Positions 28,076 through 35,231 of a stretch of 64,000 nucleotides of DNA are shown piece by piece. The stretch is from Pseudomonas sp. K2I15. GTDB taxonomy: Bacteria > Pseudomonadota > Gammaproteobacteria > Pseudomonadales > Pseudomonadaceae. The notes below the pieces were generated by a model. That model did no database searches and was not told the origin of the DNA. It saw nothing but the letters and a program-made list of their open reading frames with translations. Numbering within the stretch: the first letter of the stretch is position 1; each line of letters begins with the position of its first letter. The stretch covers positions 1 to 64,000 of the forward strand of contig NZ_NIXO01000019.1 of assembly GCF_002204795.1 (NCBI RefSeq). The letters run 5' to 3'. The translations under genes and the position numbers were made by a program.

Positions 28076-28573
28076 TTACTCCTGCTGAAACTGCCTGTTC
28101 CAGCCCATGGTGTCGGCACAGGGTGCCAACCATTCCCGGATTTTGATGTTGCGCGCCAGCGCCTCCGGCTCCAGCAAGCGCGCCCCGAAATTGGCATGGC
28201 GCAGAAAACCCACTTCAAGACACTGCTCCAACTGCTCGACCAGGAGTGGGAAGTGCATGAGGCTGTGCAGGCGAGGCCACTTGATCAGCTTGCGGTAACG
28301 CAATTGCTTGGACTCGACGCGCAGGTCATCGTTTGGGCGCCACTGGATGTTGAACAGCTTGTCATGACGCGACAGGTCGACACACCAGTTCCCGTTGGAC
28401 GGGATGCACAGATCGAGTTTCAGGCTTTCAGGCCGCAGCTTATTCCGCTGATAGAACCAGTGCTTGGGCGGCTCATTGGTCAGGTCGATTGAACACACAC
28501 TGTAAGGCACCTCGGCCACACCGAATGTGACGAACCATTCAGCGATTTCCGGGTGGACAGGATGATCGAACAT
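28076..28573 (-). CDS. Hypothetical protein
   Basis: Not recognised. The 165-residue product is soluble and rich in aromatic residues, with 'EIAEWFVTFGVAEVPYSVCSIDL', 'KHWFYQRNKLRPESLKLDLCIPSNGNW' and 'IREWLAPCADTMGWNRQFQQE'. There is no signal peptide. A strong AAGGAGG precedes the ATG. The start overlaps, in another frame, the end of a decayed coding stretch (28539-28770), an arrangement typical of translational coupling to an upstream gene. Small size, aromatic content and position suggest an immunity-type partner gene, but there is no sequence proof. Confidence 0.6.
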   Translation of the reverse strand: MFDHPVHPEIAEWFVTFGVAEVPYSVCSIDLTNEPPKHWFYQRNKLRPESLKLDLCIPSNGNWCVDLSRHDKLFNIQWRPNDDLRVESKQLRYRKLIKWPRLHSLMHFPLLVEQLEQCLEVGFLRHANFGARLLEPEALARNIKIREWLAPCADTMGWNRQFQQE

Positions 28574-28770
28574 GCTTGGCCTCCTTCTGAGAAAGCATCA
28601 GATAATACGGCGACAGTTGTGCCTGGAGCTTCCCGGTTTCGAGCTACTGGGACACTTGCGACAACGTCTGCATGACATCCGCCGCCATCTTTTCAGAACT
28701 GCTCAACCCATCAACGCTTAACACCGGAACGGTTTGCTTCGACAACCACGCCTCGGCTGGCCGTTACCTG
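28539..28770 (-). pseudogene. Decayed reading frame with internal TAG upstream of the orphan gene
   Basis: On the minus strand, the frame from about 28770 reads 'PAEAWLSKQTVPVLSVDGLS' then 'SSEKMAADVMQTLSQVSQ', a TAG (28646-28644), then 'LETGKLQAQLSPYYLMLSQK' and 'EAKHV', ending at a TGA at 28541. The residue pattern on both sides of the TAG is protein-like (amphipathic helices), and the end overlaps the next gene's ribosome site. This looks like the 3' end of a lost gene with a CAG-to-TAG change. The family is not recognised. Confidence 0.45.
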
Positions 28771-28790
28771 TGGGAGCCACTCTGGCGAGG
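28767..28790. repeat. REP-like fragment
   Basis: CCTGTGGGAGCCACTCTGGCGAGG shares the CTGTGGGAGC start of class A REP arms and then diverges. It lies at the point where the asparaginase gene loses its 5' part and where the decayed minus-strand frame begins. No partner arm is nearby. Confidence 0.35.
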
Positions 28791-28798
28791 ATTTTTAT

Positions 28799-29542
28799 AT
28801 GGCAGCTGTCACACGGCTGCTTGAAAAAATCCGCCAATCAGAAGCTGACCTGCGTTGTGGGTGCCATCTACCTATTCAATACGGTGAGCACAATCTTCCA
28901 CAGCGCGGGAGCAAGTTCGATCAGCGGCATAACAACTGCTCAGGCAAGTACGCCGGGTTCCTGGGATTCTGTTCTTTGCATGGCCACAATCAAAATTATC
29001 TTGATTCGGATCACCCTCTGCAGCTGGATATCCGTAATGAAATTGCGCGACTTGCGAACCTGCCGTTAAACCAGCTGTGGTCTGGAATAGACGGTTGCAG
29101 TGCTCCGAACTATGGCATGCCATTGTCACGCCTTGCCATGCTCTGGGCGCGCCTTGCTACTGGAGGTTCCGGCCTCGACAACGATCACGATAGTGCATTG
29201 TCATCGATTGCGTCAGCGATGGCTGCGCACCCGGAAATGGTATCAGGCACCGGTCGCTGTGATCACGCCATTGCGCAGGCATCCAAGGGGGATTGCATTG
29301 CCAAGGTTGGCGCGGATGGTGTCTATACCATCGGGGTTCGTAGCCGCGGCTTGGGCGTCGCTATTAAAATTGCAGACAGAAGCCTGGGGCCTCTCTACAC
29401 GACTGCCGTGAGCGTATTGCTACAGCTGGGTTTGATTGACGGCCATGAGCTTCTAACGCCCTGGGTTGATCTGCCTGTGCGGAGCATGGCGGGTGAGTGC
29501 GTTGGCCAACTGCAGACGACGGTGAAGCTGGCTCGCCTGTGA
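28799..29542 (+). pseudogene. L-asparaginase II family protein, 5'-truncated
   Basis: Encodes 247 residues of the actinobacterial/Rhizobium-type asparaginase family (normally about 330). Family blocks present are 'ADLRCGCHLPI', 'HNNCSGKYAGFLGFC', 'WSGIDGCSAPNYGMPLSRLAMLWARLA', 'GTGRCDHAIAQASKGDCIAKVGADGVY' and 'GVAIKIADRS'. The first ~85 residues, including the usual 'LVEVTRG...ESRHRG' start, are missing. The sequence just upstream is a REP-like fragment. The ATG used at 28799 is an internal methionine with no ribosome site. It is annotated as a remnant; residual function is doubtful. Confidence 0.75.
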
Positions 29543-29622
29543 CGCTCAGATAAATAGATCGATCCCCGTGACGCTCGTTCGTTAATATGCCCGGCATACC
29601 AATCGGGTAAAGGAAGTTTGGC

Positions 29623-30333
29623 GTGAAATACGAAGCGCTTTCAGGGCCGTCTGCGGCTTGCATGGACACTTACTCTTGGCGCCGTCGTATCTTGATGGCC
29701 TGCCTGGCGGTAGGTTTGTATCTCGCGATTCAACTTGTGCTGGTGCTGATTATGGGCACAGGAAACTTGACCAGGCTGACGCAGCTAATTGACGGCGGTT
29801 TCTCTGCAGTGGTGCTGCTGATATTGGCGGTGATCGAGCGCAGACACTCAGGCGGAGTTCGCGCGGTTATTGGCCGCGACCTGAGCAGGACGTTCAAGCT
29901 GTGTTTGCCATGGATACTGGGGGTTTACCTGGTCTGTACCAGTCTCGATATCGGGCTGGGATACGGGTATGAGGCCTACACAATGGCCTTCCGGGGCAGT
30001 CTTCCCACCCCTCAAAAGGTGCTCCTTCTCTCAATGGGGCTCATGATTATTCCGATTTTTGAAGAGCTCCTGTACCGGCACTTCCTGATTCGCCTCTTCC
30101 CCCTGGACCATCGCCGTTGGCGGTGGGTGGCGATACTGGCCACCACCGCGTTGTACATGGCCATCCACATGCCGTTTAGCGGTTGGACAGAGTGCCTGCT
30201 GATCGGCACGCTCTCAGTCATCCTGGCGTATGCCCGGGTGCGCAGCGCCGGCATTCTGGTCCCGGTGCTATTGCACACCTTCGCGGGCGTCGTGAATCTT
30301 TCGAGGGGGCTCGTGGCCACTCTCTGGCTGTGA
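29623..30333 (+). CDS. CPBP family intramembrane metalloprotease
   Basis: Membrane protease of 236 residues with about seven hydrophobic helices. The catalytic motif is 'IFEELLYRHFLIRLF' (Glu-Glu-x-x-x-Arg, about residues 147-161), with histidines in 'YMAIHMPFSGW' and 'VPVLLHTFAGVVNL'. It starts with GTG at 29623 behind AAAGGAAG. It is only distantly similar to the CPBP gene at 13490. Such genes in accessory regions sometimes accompany peptide or bacteriocin systems; no peptide precursor was seen here. Confidence 0.88.
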   Translation: MKYEALSGPSAACMDTYSWRRRILMACLAVGLYLAIQLVLVLIMGTGNLTRLTQLIDGGFSAVVLLILAVIERRHSGGVRAVIGRDLSRTFKLCLPWILGVYLVCTSLDIGLGYGYEAYTMAFRGSLPTPQKVLLLSMGLMIIPIFEELLYRHFLIRLFPLDHRRWRWVAILATTALYMAIHMPFSGWTECLLIGTLSVILAYARVRSAGILVPVLLHTFAGVVNLSRGLVATLWL

Positions 30334-30385
30334 GCCTGCGCTGCTTTTGATTCACTCCGGAACTAAAAAATAGAGTAGGCAGGGA

Positions 30386-30952
30386 ATGGAATATCCTTCA
30401 TTTGAAAACAAATCAAAGAAAAGAGCCATGTTGGTAGCGGCGTGTTTGGTTTTTGGGGCCTGGCTTCTTTATATGCTCTGGGCCGTTCGTATTGGAACGC
30501 GAACCGTTTTAATGCCGTCGGTTCCTGAGTGGACGACCTATACAGTCGTCGGCTGTTTGGTTGGACTCGTTTTTGCCGGAAGGGCGATCTATTATCGTCC
30601 TGGCGGAACAAGCTCGAAGCGTGTTGCAGAGTCTTTTTTTGGTGGCTTTTGCCTTGGTCTTGTTTTGTCTTTACACATTTACGATGTCTGTACTTACCTG
30701 TTGCCTGGCGAAATTGTTCATTATGAGTCAGCTTATGAGCTGAATATTCCGGGGCGCTCTTATGGGAGGTCTGGCCGTTGTGAGGCGGGTGTGCGGCTTA
30801 AGGATTTAAACACTGAGCGCTGGATTGAACTGTGCACCACTAAGTCAGAGCTTTACGATCGAAGAAAGAAGGGCATGAGCGCCGTTTGGGTGACTGCTCA
30901 TTCAAACAAGATAGGCTCGTATATTCTGGGTTATGAGTTTATATATAAATGA
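30386..30952 (+). CDS. Hypothetical membrane protein
   Basis: Unrecognised 188-residue protein with three predicted transmembrane helices ('MLVAACLVFGAWLLYMLWAV', about 15-34; 'TVVGCLVGLVFAGRAIYY', about 53-70; 'FFGGFCLGLVLSLHIYDVCTYLL', about 84-106). A polar C-terminal domain follows, with cysteines in 'SGRCEAGVRLKD' and 'WIELCTTKSEL'. Codon use is much more A+T-rich than in neighbouring core genes, a sign of recent transfer. AGGCAGGGA precedes the start. It converges with the lipoprotein gene at 31038. Confidence 0.75.
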   Translation: MEYPSFENKSKKRAMLVAACLVFGAWLLYMLWAVRIGTRTVLMPSVPEWTTYTVVGCLVGLVFAGRAIYYRPGGTSSKRVAESFFGGFCLGLVLSLHIYDVCTYLLPGEIVHYESAYELNIPGRSYGRSGRCEAGVRLKDLNTERWIELCTTKSELYDRRKKGMSAVWVTAHSNKIGSYILGYEFIYK

Positions 30953-31037
30953 ATCATGTTGAGGTCCCGTTCAAACGCGTCGGCCGATATCCGCCTGTGC
31001 AATTCCCCGGTCTACTAACCGCCATCGGAGGCGGCTG

Positions 31038-31598
31038 TCAGGGCGTCGTACATTGACCGCCTTGAAGAAAATCTTTTAGCGCGGCCTGGTAGAGTGCTAA
31101 TGGTTGATTGTCAGTATTGAACAGGGCGAAGGGAATCATCGTGAGATGTGAGTACGATGTAGAGCTTATTGAATAGGTTTTTTTTCTGCAAAAGCGGTGA
31201 TCTTTATTTAGTGTGAAATTAAACTTGAAAAGGTTTGGCCTTGTGCACCAACTAGGAATCAAGCCGAGGCTTAAACCCGTTAAGTAATCTTGGCTGCAAG
31301 CGCCGCCAGATGAAAACTCCGAGAGTTGTATTTTTAATGTGGGGGGCGTCGAAGCTGCAAGGTCGGAGCTATTATCCTGTGCATTTGGAATAGCTTTGAG
31401 TGTCGCTGCATATGCGTCCTTGCCAAAACGACTGTTTTTCCATGGGGAGTTTATTTCGTAGCTGAAGCTGGAGATATTTTCTTTTTCTTTGGGTTCAACG
31501 AGTTCGTTGATTGTCGGCTGAGACGTATAGGATGCGCAGCTGGAACATGCTATCGCAATACTGAAAAAAACCAGTCCATTTGCTATTGAGCGGTGCAT
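31038..31598 (-). CDS. Putative lipoprotein
   Basis: A 186-residue product with a lipoprotein-type N-terminus ('MHRSIANGLVFFSIAIACSSCAS'); the acylated cysteine is either Cys18 or Cys21. The mature part has a 'TPPTLKIQLSEFSSGGACSQ' strand and 'YLTGLSLGLIPSW', reminiscent of small Gram-negative lipoproteins with a conserved LTLGLIP segment, but no family is assigned. The start at 31598 has GGGGAAAC upstream; the frame is open to 31700. It is A+T-rich like the gene at 30386, with which it converges. Confidence 0.75.
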   Translation of the reverse strand: MHRSIANGLVFFSIAIACSSCASYTSQPTINELVEPKEKENISSFSYEINSPWKNSRFGKDAYAATLKAIPNAQDNSSDLAASTPPTLKIQLSEFSSGGACSQDYLTGLSLGLIPSWCTRPNLFKFNFTLNKDHRFCRKKTYSISSTSYSHLTMIPFALFNTDNQPLALYQAALKDFLQGGQCTTP

Positions 31599-31678
31599 GC
31601 TCAGTTTCCCCTGGCGATGAATTAGTCGACATTTCTGTCGTTTGATAACGTTATCGAATGCCGCATAGCGTCCAATAA

Positions 31679-32221
31679 TCACAGCGCCCGTTCCTCGCAT
31701 TCCGGCCTCATGGGCAAGCTGCCAAGAAACTCCTCAATCTGCCGACCATCCCGCAAGTGCACCACTGGAACCTGCGGCCCTACCGCTAGGCGCACCGCCT
31801 CGATACGCGGTCGGGAGCCGCGATCAAACGTCCACACGTACTTCAGAAAGGTCAGGAATTCGCGGTCGAGTTTTTCGGTGCAGCCTGCGGGTAAGTCCGG
31901 GCGAGGGCGGTTCAGTGCACTGCGCACTAGCACCCGGGTAAAGCAGGTGAGCCGTGGCGTATCGAGCCAGATGATCAGGTCGGCACGGGGCAGGCGCAGG
32001 TCGAAGGTACGTCGGGCGTAGTTGCCTTCGCACACCCAGGCATCAGGGGCGACTGCGTCGCGTACCCGCGTGCGGAACTGTTCGGCGTCGGGTTCGACCC
32101 AGCCGGGGGACCAGAACAGGCTGTCCAGGTGCACCACGGGCAGGCCAAGGCGTTCGCCAATTGCGCGGGCGAGGGTGGATTTTCCGCTGCCGGCATTGCC
32201 GAGAATGACGATGCGTTGCAT
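31679..32221 (-). CDS. P-loop kinase-like protein (FlaR/topology-modulation type)
   Basis: Small AAA/adenylate-kinase-like P-loop protein of 180 residues, with Walker A 'ILGNAGSGKSTLARAIGERLG' at the N-terminus, 'VVHLDSLFWSPGWVEPD', 'WVCEGNYARRTFDLRLPRADLIIWLDTPRLTCFTRVLVR' and a C-terminal 'VVHLRDGRQIEEFLGSL'. Proteins of this group are often annotated as DNA topology modulation protein FlaR, but are most likely nucleotide or small-molecule kinases. The start at 32221 places the P-loop near the N-terminus as usual. It marks the return to core-like sequence. Confidence 0.88.
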   Translation of the reverse strand: MQRIVILGNAGSGKSTLARAIGERLGLPVVHLDSLFWSPGWVEPDAEQFRTRVRDAVAPDAWVCEGNYARRTFDLRLPRADLIIWLDTPRLTCFTRVLVRSALNRPRPDLPAGCTEKLDREFLTFLKYVWTFDRGSRPRIEAVRLAVGPQVPVVHLRDGRQIEEFLGSLPMRPECEERAL

Positions 32222-32339
32222 GAGGACGTCCTGTCGCGGAAAAGCCAACAATTGTGCAGGTTTTAAATGACCGGTTAAAGCGTTATGAGGTAGGTTTACC
32301 GCCCCGGAACGGACCCTGTCGATCAAGGAAGTGCTTTAT

Positions 32340-32711
32340 ATGCAAACCCCCTTTTCCCAAATCAGCGAACGCTTGAACAATCGCCGGTTTATCGTTGCCG
32401 GCAACACCCACGGCTTGTCCGGGACAGGCACCGTGTTTCATTACCACGTCGACGCCAACGCCATCTGGGGCACTTACCAGGGCGGGCGGATTCGCATGGG
32501 CAATCAAGTCGGGCGCGCCACGGGGCCCAATACCATCGAGTTGCTGTATCAGTGCCTGACCACCGAGGGCGAGATTCTTGCCGGCTGGTCCCGGGGCACG
32601 GTAGGCGTGGATGACGCCGGGCGCACGACGTTGGCCTTTGTGTGGGGCTGGTTGTCGGGCGCGCAGGGCGGCGGGGAGTCCAGCTACGTCGAGCTTGTCG
32701 CAGATCAGTGA
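32340..32711 (+). CDS. Conserved small protein of the so-called N-acetylglutamate synthase-like family
   Basis: The 123-residue beta-rich protein has '[47 protein letters not shown]' and '[18 protein letters not shown]'. This matches a family frequently mislabelled N-acetylglutamate synthase; it has no GNAT motif and no demonstrated activity. The start at 32340 has AAGGAAG eight bases upstream. The 3' end overlaps the convergent argC by seven bases. Placement next to an arginine-pathway gene may explain the label or be chance. Confidence 0.7.
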   Translation: MQTPFSQISERLNNRRFIVAGNTHGLSGTGTVFHYHVDANAIWGTYQGGRIRMGNQVGRATGPNTIELLYQCLTTEGEILAGWSRGTVGVDDAGRTTLAFVWGWLSGAQGGGESSYVELVADQ

Positions 32712-33643
32712 TGGACTCTCGGCTTGAGCATCAGGTCCAGGTTTTGCACGGCGGCACCGGCGGCGCCCTTGCCGAGGTTGTCGAATATCGCCGCCAGCAA
32801 GACCTGGCCCGTCTCGTGGTTCTCACGCACGATCAAGCGCAAGTCATCCGTGTCGTTCAGGGCTTGGGGATCAAGGTACGTCAGCTCGTTGGCGGCCTGC
32901 ATCGACAGCACCTGTACGTGATGGGTGCCGCGGTAGTGCCGGGTCAAACAGTCATGTAGCCGCAACCCATCCACCCCCGGTGCCAGCAGCCGCAGTTGCA
33001 GTGGGATGGTCAGTACGATCCCCTGGCGAAACGCACCGTAGGCCGGCACAAACACTGGCCGCTGCGTCAGCCCGCTTTGCAACTGAATCTCCGGGACATG
33101 CTTGTGTTCCAGGCCCAGGCCATACACCAAAAAGGCGGGCGCCTGCGAAGCGTCCGCGCCCTCATGCTCTTGCACCCCGGCGCGGCCCTTGCCGGAATAG
33201 CCCGACACGGCATGGAGGGTCGTCGGGTAGTCCCGGGGCAGCAGCCCGGCCTCAAGCAATGGGCGCAACAGCCCGATCGCGCCGGTGGGATAGCAGCCGG
33301 GATTGCTGACCCGCTGCGCCGTGGCGATACGTTGGGCCTGCTGTGGGTTCATTTCGGCGAAGCCATAGGTCCAGTCGGGATGGGTGCGGTGCGCCGAACT
33401 GGCGTCGATCACCCGCACGGCCGGATTCTTGATGCTGGCGACGGCGTCCCGCGCAGCCTCATCGGGCAAACACAGAATCGCGATGTCGCAGGCGTTGATC
33501 ATCTCGGCGCGCTGTAGCGGGTCCTTGCGGTGTTCGGGGCTGAGGGTGATCAGTTGCAGGTCGGTGCGGCCGCGCAGGCGTTGATGGATCTGCAAGCCGG
33601 TGGTGCCTTGGTCGCCGTCGATAAATACAAGAGGACTTGCCAT
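32705..33643 (-). CDS. argC: N-acetyl-gamma-glutamyl-phosphate reductase, short (type 2) form
   Basis: NADPH-dependent reduction of N-acetylglutamyl phosphate in arginine synthesis. The 312 residues are the length of the type 2 AGPR group, shorter than the usual ~345. The N-terminus '[18 protein letters not shown]' replaces the classic GASGYTG motif. The catalytic cysteine is in '[19 protein letters not shown]' (about residue 115), with '[12 protein letters not shown]' and 'HKHVPEIQ' following. Pseudomonads often carry a second, long argC elsewhere, so this copy may be auxiliary. It is divergent from a LysR gene. Confidence 0.93.
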   Translation of the reverse strand: MASPLVFIDGDQGTTGLQIHQRLRGRTDLQLITLSPEHRKDPLQRAEMINACDIAILCLPDEAARDAVASIKNPAVRVIDASSAHRTHPDWTYGFAEMNPQQAQRIATAQRVSNPGCYPTGAIGLLRPLLEAGLLPRDYPTTLHAVSGYSGKGRAGVQEHEGADASQAPAFLVYGLGLEHKHVPEIQLQSGLTQRPVFVPAYGAFRQGIVLTIPLQLRLLAPGVDGLRLHDCLTRHYRGTHHVQVLSMQAANELTYLDPQALNDTDDLRLIVRENHETGQVLLAAIFDNLGKGAAGAAVQNLDLMLKPRVHH

Positions 33644-33727
33644 GGGATGTTCTCGAATAGGAAATCAGGTGTCCCCATCTTCGGTGAGCGGCTAGGATAG
33701 GAAAAGTTGAATTTCCAAACGATGGAA

Positions 33728-33742
33728 TTCAGGTTTTCTGAA
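33728..33742. promoter_or_regulatory. Candidate LysR box between argC and the LysR gene
   Basis: TTCAGGTTTTCTGAA is a perfect inverted repeat (TTCAG, five bases, CTGAA) that also fits the T-N11-A LysR motif. It lies 13 bases before the LysR start codon, so it could mediate autorepression. Binding is inferred. Confidence 0.5.
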
Positions 33743-33755
33743 CAAGGAGTCGCCC

Positions 33756-34640
33756 ATGCGTGAAATCAGCCTGGATCGTTTGCGCACCCTGGTGGCGATT
33801 GCCGACCTGGGTTCCTTTGCCGAGGCGGCCCGTATGCTGAATCTCGCGCCGCCCACCGTCAGCTTGCACATTGCCGACCTGGAAGCCCGAGTGGGCGGGC
33901 AGTTGCTGTCACGCACCCGTGGGCGCGTGCAGCCTTCGGCGATTGGCGAAACCCTGGTAGAGCGCGCGCGCCGATTGCTGGCGGATGCGGAACAGGCACT
34001 GGAGGATGTGGAACGTCAGGTCCAGGGCCTGGCCGGGCGTGTGCGACTGGGAGCTTCCACCGGGGCCATCGCGCAGTTGCTGCCGCAAGCCCTGGAGACG
34101 TTGAGCCAACATCATCCCGCCATCGATGTGCAGGTCGCAGTGCTTACCTCCCAGGACACCTTGAAGAAGCTCGCCGATGGTGCTTTGGAGATCGGCCTGG
34201 TGGCGCTGCCGCAGGCGCCGGTGAAAGGGTTGAGCATCGAGCCCTGGCGGCGCGACCCGGTCATGGCTTTTTTGCCGGCGCGCCGGGAATGCCCGGAGGT
34301 GGTGACGCCTGCTTGGCTGGCTGCCCAGCCCCTGATTTTGAATGACACCACCACCCGGCTGTCCCGCCTGACCTCTGAGTGGTTCGCCAATGACGGCTAC
34401 CAGCCCACACCGCGCATTCAACTGAACTACAACGACGCGATCAAAAGCCTGGTGGCCGCCGGTTATGGCGCGACGTTGTTGCCCCATGAAGCGTCCACGC
34501 CATTGCCCGACACTCGGATCGTGATGCGCCCAATACAGCCCTTGCTGTGGCGCCAACTGGGTATCGCGCACCGTGCCGGGGACATCGAGCGGCCGACCCA
34601 ACACGTGCTGGATGTGTTGTGGGGGTTGAGTGCGGGGTAG
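33756..34640 (+). CDS. LysR family regulator
   Basis: The 294-residue transcription factor has the N-terminal HTH 'ISLDRLRTLVAIADLGSFAEAARMLNLAPPTVSLHIADLEARVGGQLLSR' and a substrate-binding domain ('GRVRLGASTGAIAQLLPQALETLSQHHPAIDVQVAV'). AAGGAG precedes the ATG. It is divergent from argC with a 112-bp gap, so argC is the natural candidate target. Similar regulators paired with short-form argC are common in this genus, as far as recalled. Confidence 0.93.
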   Translation: MREISLDRLRTLVAIADLGSFAEAARMLNLAPPTVSLHIADLEARVGGQLLSRTRGRVQPSAIGETLVERARRLLADAEQALEDVERQVQGLAGRVRLGASTGAIAQLLPQALETLSQHHPAIDVQVAVLTSQDTLKKLADGALEIGLVALPQAPVKGLSIEPWRRDPVMAFLPARRECPEVVTPAWLAAQPLILNDTTTRLSRLTSEWFANDGYQPTPRIQLNYNDAIKSLVAAGYGATLLPHEASTPLPDTRIVMRPIQPLLWRQLGIAHRAGDIERPTQHVLDVLWGLSAG

Positions 34641-34736
34641 TGTGCAGATAACTGCCTTTGAGTTGTGCAGGCCCGGCAAGGCGGGTAGCCTTGCGCCCCG
34701 ATGTAACCACCCATTTCAAGGACGGGAGAGCGTGTG

Positions 34737-34790
34737 ATGGATTTTCAGGGAGTAAACGGGCTGTCTGTGAACGGGACGGCTGACCGTTGA
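34737..34790 (+). CDS. Possible 17-codon leader frame before DUF2388 gene
   Basis: ATG at 34737 with GGGAGAG upstream, 17 codons ('MDFQGVNGLSVNGTADR'), stop TGA at 34788. The TGA overlaps the TTG start of the next gene (TTGA), so translation could be coupled. It is equally possible that this is fortuitous; no conservation can be checked here. Confidence 0.3.
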   Translation: MDFQGVNGLSVNGTADR

Positions 34791-35098
34791 AAATCTTCGC
34801 GTTCACCTTCGCCATACTCATCACCGCTGTTCAAGCCAAAGACGGAATCTCCTTTGCTGACGATCCGCTGGGCTGGTCATGCCTGAGGTTCTCCACCATC
34901 ACCTTGCTGACGTCGGAACTGACGACGCGCCCCGGCAGCTTTCTTTCGGCCAAGAATGACGCATTGGCGTTTGTAGGGTCTGAGGGCAAGATCCGGGGTG
35001 CGTATTTCGAGCAGGCACTGCTGAGTTTTCGCAGTGCTGGCGGTAACAGGCATGTCAGCGATGCGCAGTTTGCCGAGGCGGTGGCGGTGATTGAGTGA
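34787..35098 (+). CDS. DUF2388 family exported protein
   Basis: Small secreted protein of 103 residues with a signal peptide ending near residue 18 ('ITAVQAK'). The mature part matches DUF2388: 'STITLLTSELTTRPG', 'AKNDALAFVGSEGKIRGAYFEQALLSFR' and 'HVSDAQFAEAVAVIE'. DUF2388 proteins are short, Pseudomonas-specific and of unknown role. It starts at a TTG, which is unusual for this family and may indicate coupling to the leader frame at 34737. Confidence 0.85.
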   Translation: MKIFAFTFAILITAVQAKDGISFADDPLGWSCLRFSTITLLTSELTTRPGSFLSAKNDALAFVGSEGKIRGAYFEQALLSFRSAGGNRHVSDAQFAEAVAVIE

Positions 35099-35231
35099 AC
35101 TCGCGGCGGATTCGGCACGGTAGCGGCTGATATCAAGCGCCAGCGATCAGGCAGGCCCGAAAGCACAAGACTTACGCCTCGAAACCCGGATAATGGCGGC
35201 CATATTTTGCTCGCTATTCTGGTAATCCCGC

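Noticed and set aside
32340..32711. Genuine N-acetylglutamate synthase next to argC
   Set aside because: The 123-residue protein lacks any acetyl-CoA-binding motif; the family name is a propagated mislabel.
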